Shown: positions 1 through 7,108 of the stretch, one piece after another
How the letters are laid out: the number at the start of each line of letters is the position of its first letter
Numbering within the stretch: the first letter of the stretch is position 1
Assembly: GCF_001650715.1 (NCBI RefSeq)
Contig: NZ_LWQT01000054.1
Coordinates: 1-40,144, forward strand
DNA: 40,144 bases
Direction of reading: 5' to 3'
Origin: Paramagnetospirillum marisnigri
GTDB lineage: Bacteria > Pseudomonadota > Alphaproteobacteria > Rhodospirillales > Magnetospirillaceae
Made by a program: the position numbers and the translations under genes
The notes under the pieces: model-generated
The model's input: the letters and a program-made list of their open reading frames with translations, nothing else
What the model was told of the DNA's origin: nothing
The model's database searches: none

Positions 1-105
1 AACAAGGACGAGGAGGCCCCCATCTTCCAGGTGGCCGATTACGGACTGGTGGCCGATCTCTTCAAGGTTCTGCCTGAGTTTTCCGCGGCCCTCCAGTCTC
101 CCTGA
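1..105 (+). CDS. etfA: Electron transfer flavoprotein alpha subunit, C-terminal end (partial)
   Basis: Only the last 34 codons and the TGA stop are inside the window. The visible tail reads INKDEE-like into [16 protein letters not shown] and then LPEFSAAL. This matches the conserved C-terminus of EtfA, the FAD-binding alpha subunit that passes electrons from acyl-CoA and related dehydrogenases to ETF:ubiquinone oxidoreductase. The gene enters from the left edge, so start and length cannot be judged. A strong terminator follows 12 bases after the stop, so it is the last gene of its operon. Identification rests on a short but highly characteristic tail. Confidence 0.85.
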   Translation, partial: NKDEEAPIFQVADYGLVADLFKVLPEFSAALQSP

Positions 106-117
106 GGTCGCAAACTG

Positions 118-155
118 ACGGGACTGGGGCGGAAAGCCGCTTCAGTCCCGTTTTT
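118..155 (+). terminator. Rho-independent terminator after etfA
   Basis: A 9-base arm ACGGGACTG pairs exactly with CAGTCCCGT. Inside it a second stem GCGG/CCGC closes an AAAG loop, and the structure runs straight into five T residues (151-155). It lies just after the etfA stop and before the Rrf2 promoter. Confidence 0.9.
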
Positions 156-169
156 CACGCGCATGGCCG

Positions 170-213
170 TTGACATGCATCGGTGAATGCTCTTTCTATT
201 TCTCTATAGAAAG
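170..213 (+). promoter_or_regulatory. Putative promoter and operator of the Rrf2 gene
   Basis: A perfect -35 hexamer TTGACA is at 170-175. Downstream is an 8-base inverted repeat, CTTTCTAT (192-199) and ATAGAAAG (206-213), with a 6-base spacer. It covers the expected -10 zone and reaches to within ten bases of the Rrf2 start at 223. Rrf2 regulators commonly repress their own promoters, so this palindrome is a good candidate autoregulatory operator. The -10 hexamer itself is weak, so the exact start of transcription is not assigned. Confidence 0.5.
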
Positions 214-222
214 GGTGTTGTG

Positions 223-672
223 ATGCTGTCCTCCAAGGCGAAATACGGCCTCAAGGCCATGGTGCATCTGGCATTGCGCGAGGGCCAGGGGCCGGTGCTG
301 ATCGCCGAGGTGGCCGAGGCCGAACGCATCCCCAAGAAATTCCTCGATACCATTCTGCTGGACCTGAAAAACCATGGTCTGCTGTTGTCCAAGAAGGGCA
401 AGGGCGGCGGCTACACCATGGCCCGGCCGGCGGCGCGGATCATGGTGGGGGAAATCGTCCGCATCCTCGACGGCCCGCTGGCGCCGGTTCCCTGCGTCTC
501 CCGCTCGGCCTATCGGCGTTGCGACGACTGCCTGGACGAAGCCGCGTGTGCCGTGCGTGGCGTCATGCAGGATGTGCGCGACGCCATTTCCGCCATTCTG
601 GACAATACCAGCCTGGCCGAAATGTCGCGGCGGCGCGGCCGGGTCGAACCCGTCCTGATGTATGACATCTGA
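223..672 (+). CDS. Rrf2-family transcriptional regulator with four C-terminal cysteines
   Basis: A 149-residue Rrf2 protein. The N-terminal winged helix (about residues 1-75) begins MLSSKAKYGLKAM and contains the family's KGKGGGY wing motif. The dimerisation and cluster region holds Cys91, Cys100, Cys103 and Cys109 (PCVSRSAYRRCDDC, then DEAAC). In IscR, NsrR and RirA, cysteines here bind an Fe-S cluster, so this regulator probably senses iron, oxygen, NO or redox state; which one cannot be told. ATG 223 was chosen over the upstream in-frame ATG at 187: it sits at the family's conserved start and follows the AAGGG-like ribosome site, whereas the longer start would run through the palindrome. 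The regulator stands alone between a terminator and a Crp-type gene 92 bases downstream. The spacing (C-x8-C-x2-C-x5-C) is not the IscR pattern, so no gene name is given. Confidence 0.88.
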   Translation: MLSSKAKYGLKAMVHLALREGQGPVLIAEVAEAERIPKKFLDTILLDLKNHGLLLSKKGKGGGYTMARPAARIMVGEIVRILDGPLAPVPCVSRSAYRRCDDCLDEAACAVRGVMQDVRDAISAILDNTSLAEMSRRRGRVEPVLMYDI

Positions 673-764
673 CCTCCCATAGGTTTGTCCGGCGAAGACC
701 GGATTGAATTGCGCCAAATACCGGCGGATACTTTCACCGGGTGGGCGCAGGGCTTGAGGTTGGC

Positions 765-1460
765 ATGGACGCGATCGACGGCGCGCTTTCCCGCGTTTCC
801 CTTTTCGCCGATCTGGATCCGGTGGCGCTTGGCGCCATCGAGGTCCAGTGCACATGGCGTCGCTATGCCTCGGGCGAACAGGTGTTCGACAAGGAAAGCG
901 ACACCCTCGACGTCTATTTCGTCATCGAGGGGGCGGTGCGCATCCTCAACCATACTGGTGACGACCGTGACGTCGCCCTGGCCGATGTGCTGGAAGGCAA
1001 CTATTTCGGCGAGTTGGCGGCCATTGACGGCATGAAGCGATCCGCCCGGGTGGTGGCCACCCGCGACTCGCTGCTGGCCTCGCTGGATGGTCCGGCCTTC
1101 CTGGGGCTGATGCGCGATCATCCCGAAATCGCCCTGAGGGTTCTGGAACGCCTGACCCGCATCGTCCGCAATCTCGATGCCCGCGTCACCCAACTGTCCA
1201 CCCAGAACGAGCAGCAGCGTATCTGGGGAGAATTGCTGCGTCTGGCCGAGCCGGACCCCGCAAAGTCCGAGCAGTGGGTGATCCCCGATCTACCCAACCA
1301 CAAGGAAATCGCCGCCTGGGCCGGGGTCAGCCGGGAACAGGTGGCCCAGGCCATCGGCGAACTGGCCCGCGACGGCGTGGTCCGGCGCAAGACCATGGGG
1401 CTGGTCATCTGCGATCTGCCCCGCCTGCAGATGATGGCGCGCACCGTCAGTGCCGCCTGA
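765..1460 (+). CDS. Crp/Fnr-family transcriptional regulator (cyclic-nucleotide-binding type)
   Basis: A 231-residue Crp/Fnr protein. The N-terminal half is a cNMP-binding beta-roll whose phosphate-binding cassette reads FGELAAIDGMKRSARVVA. It has the FGE and RSA residues that contact cyclic nucleotide, so a cAMP- or cGMP-type ligand is likely and an Fe-S cluster is not (no FNR cysteine set). A connecting long helix carries RVLERLTRIV. The C-terminal winged helix contains NHKEIAAWAGVSREQVAQAI. ATG 765 is preceded by GAGG at 756-759; a GTG at 741 in the same frame is the alternative. Its DNA sites are probably TGTG-type palindromes, and two such sites lie just downstream in front of the flp pilin genes. 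It is therefore the best local candidate for their activator. That link is inferred from position and motif. Confidence 0.88.
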   Translation: MDAIDGALSRVSLFADLDPVALGAIEVQCTWRRYASGEQVFDKESDTLDVYFVIEGAVRILNHTGDDRDVALADVLEGNYFGELAAIDGMKRSARVVATRDSLLASLDGPAFLGLMRDHPEIALRVLERLTRIVRNLDARVTQLSTQNEQQRIWGELLRLAEPDPAKSEQWVIPDLPNHKEIAAWAGVSREQVAQAIGELARDGVVRRKTMGLVICDLPRLQMMARTVSAA

Positions 1461-1506
1461 CAAAATCCATAAAATCCAACGTAACTTGCAAGTATAAAAA
1501 TCGTCG

Positions 1507-1551
1507 TCTGTGGGTGCGTTCACAGATTGATTGGTCATGAATTGGTACTGT
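1507..1551 (+). promoter_or_regulatory. Putative class II CRP-type promoter of flp1
   Basis: The palindrome TCTGTG-N8-CACAGA (1507-1526) contains TGTGG-N6-TCACA, one base from the CRP consensus TGTGA-N6-TCACA. A -10-like TACTGT at 1546-1551, inside the shared block TTGGTACTG, would put +1 near 1558. The palindrome centre (1516.5) then falls at -41.5, the classical class II activator position. The same element recurs with identical spacing before the second pilin gene, which is the main support. Confidence 0.6.
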
Positions 1552-1651
1552 TTTCCTCAAGAGACACGGGCGGGAAACCACAGCCAAGTATCTCTGAAGA
1601 CAAAATCGGCAAGAGCCCCCATCGCGGCCTGCCACTTCAAGGAGAGCAGTC

Positions 1652-1828
1652 ATGTTGAAGTCGATCCGCACCCTGACCAGCAAGTATGTCCGTAACGAGA
1701 ATGGCGCCACCGCCATCGAATACGGCCTGATCGCCGCCCTGGTTTCCATCGCCGCCCTGACGGCGTTCCAGGCCATCGGCCCCCGCCTGCTGGCGACCTT
1801 CAACAATGTGAGCACCGGCCTTCAGTAA
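1652..1828 (+). CDS. flp1: Flp/Fap-type pilin, copy 1
   Basis: A 58-residue Flp prepilin. A short basic leader (residues 1-18, ending NENG) is followed by the Flp signature ATAIEYGLIAAL. Cleavage by the prepilin peptidase is expected after Gly18, leaving Glu22 and Tyr23 near the new N-terminus, then one hydrophobic helix and a short tail ending STGLQ. It is the major subunit of a Tad tight-adherence pilus. GGAG (1641-1644) precedes ATG 1652. The protein differs from copy 2 by one residue (Asn52 here, Thr52 there). A terminator directly downstream makes it a monocistronic unit, which suits a highly expressed structural subunit. Confidence 0.95.
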   Translation: MLKSIRTLTSKYVRNENGATAIEYGLIAALVSIAALTAFQAIGPRLLATFNNVSTGLQ

Positions 1829-1847
1829 AAATAACAATAAAAGCGCG

Positions 1848-1876
1848 GAAACGCCTCCCATTGGGAGGCGTTTTGC
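1848..1876 (+). terminator. Rho-independent terminator after flp1
   Basis: AACGCCTCCC pairs with GGGAGGCGTT across a three-base ATT loop (10-bp stem, 1850-1872), followed by a T run. It starts 21 bases after the flp1 stop. Confidence 0.9.
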
Positions 1877-1913
1877 GTTTTGATGCCCGTCTCGTAGAAA
1901 ATAAAAAATTCGT

Positions 1914-1958
1914 TCTGTGGATATAGTCACAGAGTATGTGGGGTGATCTTGGTATTGT
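1914..1958 (+). promoter_or_regulatory. Putative class II CRP-type promoter of flp2
   Basis: The palindrome TCTGTG-N8-CACAGA (1914-1933), that is TGTGG-N6-TCACA, is followed 16 bases later by TTGGTATTG. A -10-like TATTGT at 1953-1958 implies +1 near 1965, again with the palindrome centre (1923.5) at -41.5. The spacers and surrounding bases have diverged from the flp1 copy while the half-sites and distances have not. This suggests selection on the motif. Confidence 0.6.
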
Positions 1959-2035
1959 TTGGTCATGGAAAGCGAGGGCGGGAAACGAAGTCTTCAAATC
2001 CCTCGGCCAGTTAGACCAGATCAAGGAGAGCCATC

Positions 2036-2212
2036 ATGTTGAAGTCCATCCGCACCCTGACCAGCAAGTATGTCCGTAACGAGAATGGCGCCACCGCCAT
2101 CGAATACGGCCTGATCGCCGCCCTGGTCTCCATCGCCGCCCTGACGGCGTTCCAGGCCATCGGCCCCCGCCTGCTGGCGACCTTCAACACCGTCAGCACC
2201 GGCCTCCAGTAA
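2036..2212 (+). CDS. flp2: Flp/Fap-type pilin, copy 2
   Basis: A 58-residue Flp prepilin nearly identical to copy 1: the same leader ending in Gly18, the same EYGLIAAL helix, and Thr52 in place of Asn52. The coding DNA differs at only a handful of positions, most of them near the 3' end, while the flanking DNA has diverged much more. That indicates gene conversion or strong selection on the pilin. AAGGAG (2023-2028) precedes ATG 2036. A hairpin follows the stop, and the prepilin peptidase gene cpaA starts 75 bases later. Flp pili are often built from a single gene; having two copies may raise dosage or allow separate control. Confidence 0.95.
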   Translation: MLKSIRTLTSKYVRNENGATAIEYGLIAALVSIAALTAFQAIGPRLLATFNTVSTGLQ

Positions 2213-2235
2213 TCCGGAGCCGGGGGAACGGAAAC

Positions 2236-2262
2236 AGGCGCCTCCCCCCGGGAGGCGCCTTT
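2236..2262 (+). terminator. Hairpin terminator or attenuator after flp2
   Basis: AGGCGCCTCCC pairs with GGGAGGCGCCT (11-bp stem, 3-base loop) with only three T residues after it. It resembles the flp1 terminator stem, but the short T run suggests partial termination. That would let some transcripts continue into cpaA-tadC, a usual way to make much more pilin than assembly machinery. Confidence 0.65.
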
Positions 2263-2287
2263 CGTCTCGGCGGGAGGCGGATTGATC

Positions 2288-2788
2288 ATGACGACCCTGA
2301 TATTGGTACCCAGCCTGGCCTTTGTCGCGGCGCTGCTCGACGGCGCCATTTGCGATCTGCGGGCCTTTCGCATCCCCAACCGGGTGCCGCTGCTGCTGGC
2401 GGCATCCTATGCCCTGGCCCTGGCGGCGGGGTTCGACGCCGCGTCTTGGCCGGGCCATCTGGGCGTGGGGGCGGCGGTCTTCGCCGTGTCCGTCCTGCTG
2501 TTCAGCCTGGGGGTGTGGGGCGGCGGCGACGCCAAGATGCTGCCTGCCGCCGTGTTGTGGGTGGGGCCGGGCGAGTTGCCCCGCTTCCTGCTGGTCATGG
2601 CCCTGGTGGGTGGCGCGCTGGCGCTGCTGGCCCTGGCCGCCCGCCGGGTGCCGCTGGGTCCGGAAGGCGAGCTGCGTGACTGGGGCCGCCGCTTGGCCAT
2701 CAGCGGGCAGGTCCCCTATGGTGTCGCCATCGCCTGCGCCGGCTTGGATTGGGGGCTGGCGAACCTGCTTCCTCGCCTGATGGGCTGA
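2288..2788 (+). CDS. cpaA: Prepilin peptidase CpaA/TadV (A24 aspartic protease)
   Basis: A 166-residue integral membrane A24-family peptidase of the short CpaA/TadV type, lacking the N-methylase domain of PilD. The two catalytic aspartates are visible: one in ICDLRAFRIPN (about residues 21-31) and one in the GxGD-type motif WGGGDAKML. At least four hydrophobic segments follow the family pattern. It should cut the Flp leaders after Gly18 in the inner membrane. ATG 2288 has GGAGG at 2273-2277; an in-frame TTG at 2282 is a possible earlier start. It is the first gene of the assembly operon, 86 bases upstream of cpaB. Confidence 0.92.
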   Translation: MTTLILVPSLAFVAALLDGAICDLRAFRIPNRVPLLLAASYALALAAGFDAASWPGHLGVGAAVFAVSVLLFSLGVWGGGDAKMLPAAVLWVGPGELPRFLLVMALVGGALALLALAARRVPLGPEGELRDWGRRLAISGQVPYGVAIACAGLDWGLANLLPRLMG

Positions 2789-2874
2789 GCCGAGGTTGCG
2801 CCGTCCCGCGATTTCGCCGATTGTCTTCGGGGGAAATTCTTCCGGCCCTTTGCCTTCGTCTCGAGGTCAGCATC

Positions 2875-3759
2875 ATGCGACCCATCGCCATCGTCATCAC
2901 CGTCGCGGCCGTCATCGCCGTCCTGACCGGCTTCCTGGCCAAGCTGTGGCTGGACCGACAGGCCGCGCGCCCGGTGGCGGTGGTGCAGGCGGTGGCCGAG
3001 GTTCTGGTCAGCGCGCGCGATATCGCGGCCGGAACGGTGCTGTCCGCCTCGGACCTGCGCTACGAAAGTTGGCCCGAGGCCCTGGTCACTCCCCGGCTGA
3101 TGACCCGCAAGGATGGCGCCGATCCCAAGGTCCAGGCGGTGGGGCAGGTGGCGCGGCGGGATCTGGCCGAGGGCGAGCCCTTCACCCTGGCCGCCACCTT
3201 CCGGGCCGATGCCGTGGGGGTATTGGCGGGGCTGCTGTCGCCGGGCATGCGGGCGGTATCCATCGCCATCACCAATCCATCAGCGGTGTCGGGATTCGTC
3301 ACTCCCGGCGACCGGGTCGACGTGCTGCTGGCCACCGATGTGTCCAAGACCCTGGAGCAGGGGGAGCGCAAGGATGCCTCTGGCGCCATCCTGCGTTATG
3401 CCGCCGAGACGGTGCTGTCGGATGTGCGGGTGCTGGCCATCGACCAACAGATCACCCGTGGACGCGATGGCTCGGCCATTCAGGGCAAGACCGCCACCAT
3501 CGAGGTGACGCCAAAGCAGGCGGAAATCCTGACCACCGCCGCCATGGTCGGCAGCCTGCAACTGGTGCTGCGCGGCTTGCCGGGCGAGGCGGTGGCCCCG
3601 GCCGAATCCGCCGGATTCACCTCAGACACCGAAACCAGCCGGGCACTCCAGGCCATGAGCGAGGCCCGTGAGGCGCCCGCCCGCAAACCGTCCGGCGGCG
3701 GCGGTGGCGTCCAGATCAACCGCGCCGGTCACATCACTTCCGAGGGGTTCTCGCGATGA
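2875..3759 (+). CDS. cpaB: Flp pilus assembly protein CpaB/RcpC
   Basis: A 294-residue CpaB. It has one N-terminal transmembrane helix (about residues 5-25). An SAF-type domain follows, beginning VLVSARDIAAGTVLSASDL (residues 44-62), and then the RcpC region with VSIAITNPSAVSGFV and PGDRVDVLL. CpaB is a periplasmic, inner-membrane-anchored part of the Tad machine thought to support the secretin channel. The C-terminal 30 residues are Ser/Gly-rich and likely disordered. ATG 2875 is the start fitting the family; the open frame extends further upstream without a hydrophobic leader. The stop overlaps the cpaC start by four bases (ATGA), indicating translational coupling. Confidence 0.93.
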   Translation: MRPIAIVITVAAVIAVLTGFLAKLWLDRQAARPVAVVQAVAEVLVSARDIAAGTVLSASDLRYESWPEALVTPRLMTRKDGADPKVQAVGQVARRDLAEGEPFTLAATFRADAVGVLAGLLSPGMRAVSIAITNPSAVSGFVTPGDRVDVLLATDVSKTLEQGERKDASGAILRYAAETVLSDVRVLAIDQQITRGRDGSAIQGKTATIEVTPKQAEILTTAAMVGSLQLVLRGLPGEAVAPAESAGFTSDTETSRALQAMSEAREAPARKPSGGGGGVQINRAGHITSEGFSR

Positions 3760-5225
3760 TTTCCCGCCTGCTGCTTGTCGTGGGATTTCTGCTGGGCTCG
3801 GGCCTGTCGGCCTGGGCCGAGGAACCGCCAGAGCCGCCGCTGCCCTCGGCGGTACCCCGTGCCAAGGTGGTGACCCTGGGCCAGCGAGGGTCTTCGGAAA
3901 CCGCGCCTGCCAGCGCCCTGGTGCCGCGTGGCCCCATGCCCGCCGCCTCCGAGACCATCCATCTGTCGGTCAATAAGTCCACCGATCTGGTGATGCCCGC
4001 CGAGGTCCGTGACGTCATCGTCGGCAATTCCGACATCGCCGACGTGGTGGTGCGCTCGCCGACCCGTATCCATGTGGTGGGCCGGGCGGCCGGGCAAACC
4101 AACATCTTCCTGATGGACCGGGCCGGGCGCACCATGCGCCGCCTGGAGGTGGAGGTCGGCGTGGACGCCGAAACGGTGCGCGAGGTGCTGCGCCGGGTCA
4201 TGCCCGACGAGCGCGACATCCAGGTCGCGGCCGTCGCCGACAGCCTTTACCTGTCGGGCACGGTCAGGAGCGATGCCGCCGCCGCCTCGGCCCGCACCCT
4301 GGCGCGGCGCTTCGTCGGTGCCGACGCCAATCTGGTGACCCTGCTGCGCGTCGCCAACGACCAGCAGGTGCTGCTCCACGTCAAGGTGGTGGAGATGCAG
4401 CGCACCGTGGTCAAGGAACTGGGAGTCGGCATCGCCACCACGCGGGGGCTGCAACTGGGGCATCAGCAGCTGACCGGCTCCACCACCGGCACCATCGGTC
4501 AGATCACCACCTCGTATTTCGGCGCCGCCACGGTCACCGGCATCGGCACCCTGACCGCGAGTCTGAGCATGCTGGAGAACCAGGGCCTGATTCGCACCCT
4601 GGTGGAGCCCAATCTGACGGCGGTGTCGGGCGAGACCGCCACCATGCTGGCGGGTGGCGAATTGCCCATTCCGGTGGCCGATGCCAACGGTTCCATCAGC
4701 GTCGAGTTCAAGCCCTATGGCGTGCTGTTGAACTTCACCCCCACCGTGCTCGATCCCGGCCGTCTCAGCCTCAAGATGTCCACCGAGGTCAGTTCCATCG
4801 ATACCGCCAACCGTACCGCGGTCAGCAACACCATCTCGGTGCCCGCCTTCAAGGTGCGCCGCGCCGGGTCCACGGTCGAACTGCCTTCGGGCGGCTCCAT
4901 CATGATCGCCGGGCTGCTGCAGAACGACCTGACCGGCAATGTCTCGGGCCTGCCCGGCCTGATGGACATTCCCATCCTGGGCGCCTTGTTCCGCTCCACC
5001 GCCTTCCAGCGCAACGAGACCGAGCTGGTGGTGATCCTGTCGGCCTATGTGGTGCAGTCGGTCAGCCGCCCCGATATCCTGGCGCTGCCCTCCGACGGTT
5101 TCGCCCCGGCCTCGGACCTGAAGCGGGTGCTGTTCGGCCGCTTGCAGGAAACCTATGTCAAGCGCACGCCCACGCCGCCCATTCCCGGCCCGCTGCAGGG
5201 CCCCTTCGGCTATATCGTGCAGTGA
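3756..5225 (+). CDS. cpaC: Type II/III secretion-like secretin CpaC/RcpA
   Basis: A 489-residue outer-membrane secretin of the Tad pilus. It has a cleavable signal peptide (about residues 1-22, ending SAWA) and a proline-rich stretch. A pilus-associated N domain (about 65-140; SVNKSTDLVMPAEVRDVIVG) and a BON-like repeat (about 145-205) come next. The C-terminal secretin beta-domain (about 270-460) contains VEPNLTAVSGETATMLAGGE and PILGALFRS, both typical secretin motifs. It forms the channel through which the pilus leaves the cell. It overlaps cpaB by four bases; cpaD starts 14 bases after the stop. Confidence 0.95.
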   Translation: MISRLLLVVGFLLGSGLSAWAEEPPEPPLPSAVPRAKVVTLGQRGSSETAPASALVPRGPMPAASETIHLSVNKSTDLVMPAEVRDVIVGNSDIADVVVRSPTRIHVVGRAAGQTNIFLMDRAGRTMRRLEVEVGVDAETVREVLRRVMPDERDIQVAAVADSLYLSGTVRSDAAAASARTLARRFVGADANLVTLLRVANDQQVLLHVKVVEMQRTVVKELGVGIATTRGLQLGHQQLTGSTTGTIGQITTSYFGAATVTGIGTLTASLSMLENQGLIRTLVEPNLTAVSGETATMLAGGELPIPVADANGSISVEFKPYGVLLNFTPTVLDPGRLSLKMSTEVSSIDTANRTAVSNTISVPAFKVRRAGSTVELPSGGSIMIAGLLQNDLTGNVSGLPGLMDIPILGALFRSTAFQRNETELVVILSAYVVQSVSRPDILALPSDGFAPASDLKRVLFGRLQETYVKRTPTPPIPGPLQGPFGYIVQ

Positions 5226-5239
5226 GGAGGACCCAGGCC

Positions 5240-5899
5240 ATGATCCGCGCAGCCTCCGTCGCCCTGATCTCCCTGCTCGCCCTGGCCGCCTGCGGCCCGG
5301 GCGAGATGGCGGAGCACGACCAGCGCCAGTCCTTTCCCATCACCGCCGAGGTCAAGCAGGCGGTGGCGGTGTTCGACCGCGCCGAGGGCAATGGGCCGGT
5401 CTCCGTCTTCGACCGCGAAAGGCTGCGCCGTCTGGCGGGGGAATCGCTCAAGCGCGGCGCCGGGCCGGTGGTCATCGCCCTGGCGCCAAAGCCCGACGAG
5501 GCCAGCGCCCGCGCCTTCGCCCAATCCCTGGCCGACGAGTTGAAAGCCGCCGGTGTCGCCGAGGTCCAGGTCAAGCTGGCCGAGGACGGCGACGGCGCCG
5601 CCAGCGTCCGCGTGCCCGTCTGGGTGGCGGTGGTGCCGGAATGCGGCACCTTCGATCGCGGCCTGACCCCGGACTTCTCCAATGCGCCCCATTCCAATTG
5701 GGGCTGTGCCGTGGAGCGCAACCGGGGGCTGATGGTGCAAAATCCCGCCGATCTGGTCCGCGCCCGCGAGGCGACCGGGCGTGACGCCAACCGGGCGGGG
5801 GACGTGCTGGGCAAGTATGGCCGCGGCGAGGCCACCGGATCGGCGGTGGAGGAGCAGAGCGCCGGAACCACCAGCAAGGTGGGAAATTCCGCCAAATAG
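5240..5899 (+). CDS. cpaD: Pilus assembly lipoprotein CpaD
   Basis: A 219-residue CpaD-family lipoprotein. A lipoprotein signal peptide ends in the lipobox LAAC (Cys at about residue 18). The C-terminal family signature NWGCAVERNRGLMVQNPADL is present. CpaD is typical of alphaproteobacterial Tad loci, where it is thought to act at the outer membrane with the secretin. ATG 5240 follows a GAGGAGG ribosome site at 5224-5230. The extreme C-terminus is polar and low in complexity. It sits between cpaC and cpaE in the canonical order. Confidence 0.92.
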   Translation: MIRAASVALISLLALAACGPGEMAEHDQRQSFPITAEVKQAVAVFDRAEGNGPVSVFDRERLRRLAGESLKRGAGPVVIALAPKPDEASARAFAQSLADELKAAGVAEVQVKLAEDGDGAASVRVPVWVAVVPECGTFDRGLTPDFSNAPHSNWGCAVERNRGLMVQNPADLVRAREATGRDANRAGDVLGKYGRGEATGSAVEEQSAGTTSKVGNSAK

Positions 5900-5919
5900 G
5901 GGCGGGGAGGGACCGCAGA

Positions 5920-7104
5920 GTGATTCATCGCCTGACCATCGACGCCTTCGCGTCCGATCCCGAGACCGCCGCCCAGCTGCGGCAGGTGCAGCTCGACCGC
6001 CAGTTGGGCAAGTCGCGCCTGACCCTGGAAAGCGGCGGCCTGGCGGCGGCGGTGGAACATTACGCCCATGCCGCCACGCCGCAGGTGGTGATCGTCGAGG
6101 AGGACGATGCCTCAAAGCTGCTGGAACGCCTGGAACACCTGGCCGAGGTCTGCGTCCAAGGCACCAAGGTGGTGGTGATCGGCGCCGTCAACGATATCAC
6201 CCTCTACCGCACCTTGATGGAGCAGGGCGTCAGCGACTATCTGCTGCGCCCGGTCACCGCGCGGCAGATCATCACCGCCATGGACCGGCTGTTCGCCGAT
6301 CCCCAGGCGGCGCCCCGGGGCCGCGTCATCGCCTTCTGGGGCGCGCGCGGCGGGGTGGGGGCCTCCACCCTGGCCCAGAACACCGCCTGGGAATTGGGGC
6401 GGGCCAGCCAGGATGCCGTGGTCTATGTGGACCTTGACCTCGCCTTCGGCACATCGGTGCTGGCCTTCAATGTCGAGGCCAAGCAGACAGTGGCCGACGC
6501 CCTGGCCCATCCCGAGCGGCTGGACGAGGTGCTGATGGAGCGCTGCATGGTCGACTATGACGACCATCTCCAGGTGCTGGCCTCGCCCGGCGATTATCGC
6601 CCGGCGGCGGGGCCGACCGCCGAGGCGGTGGAGCGGCTGGTGGATCTGGCGGCGCGCGCGGCACCGGCGGTGGTGCTCGACCTGCCCCGGCTGTGGAGCG
6701 ACTGGACCGAGCAGCTGCTGGCCGCCGCCGACGAGGTGGTGGTGGTGGCCACCCCGGATTTCGCCAGTTTGCGCGACGTGAAGTCGGTGATGGACATCCT
6801 GACGCCCCGGCGCAACGGCATGGCGCCGCCCCGGCTGGTGCTGAACCGGCTCGATCCCGCCCGCAAGACCCAGCTGACGGCCAAGGATTTCGAGGACACC
6901 ATCAAGCTGGCGCCGTTCCTGGCCATCCCCTCCGATCCCCAGGCCTTCGGCGAGGCCGCCAATAACGGCCAGATGGTGGGCGAGGTGGTGAAATCGGGCA
7001 AGCTGGCGGCGCTGCTGACCCAATTGGCGGTATCGCTGGGCGGCAAGGCCCCGGTGGCCCGCAAATCCGCCCGCAAGGGGCTGCTGGACTGGCTGAAGAG
7101 GTAG
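5920..7104 (+). CDS. cpaE: Pilus localisation ATPase CpaE/TadZ (MinD/ParA-like)
   Basis: A 394-residue CpaE. Residues 1-125 form a receiver-like domain. It lacks a clear phospho-acceptor context, as usual for TadZ, and is probably a localisation module. Residues 132-375 are a MinD/ParA-type ATPase with a P-loop GARGGVGAST (141-150); the signature lysine of the deviant Walker A is replaced by Arg in the RGG segment. The switch region VVYVDLDLAFG follows. TadZ proteins place the Tad machine in the cell. The start is GTG 5920 after GGGGAGG. The C-terminus is basic and ends LLDWLKR, a possible membrane-targeting amphipathic helix. Confidence 0.92.
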   Translation: MIHRLTIDAFASDPETAAQLRQVQLDRQLGKSRLTLESGGLAAAVEHYAHAATPQVVIVEEDDASKLLERLEHLAEVCVQGTKVVVIGAVNDITLYRTLMEQGVSDYLLRPVTARQIITAMDRLFADPQAAPRGRVIAFWGARGGVGASTLAQNTAWELGRASQDAVVYVDLDLAFGTSVLAFNVEAKQTVADALAHPERLDEVLMERCMVDYDDHLQVLASPGDYRPAAGPTAEAVERLVDLAARAAPAVVLDLPRLWSDWTEQLLAAADEVVVVATPDFASLRDVKSVMDILTPRRNGMAPPRLVLNRLDPARKTQLTAKDFEDTIKLAPFLAIPSDPQAFGEAANNGQMVGEVVKSGKLAALLTQLAVSLGGKAPVARKSARKGLLDWLKR

Positions 7105-7108
7105 CATC

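Noticed and set aside
187-222. Upstream ATG giving a 161-residue Rrf2 protein
   Set aside because: The extra 12 residues fall in the palindrome and ribosome site and precede the conserved family start MLSSKAKYG.
1536-1560. Sigma-54 promoter at the TTGGTAyTGTTT block before the flp genes
   Set aside because: The -12 GC element of the TGGCAC-N5-TTGC consensus is missing in both copies, and the spacing to the palindrome fits a class II CRP promoter better.
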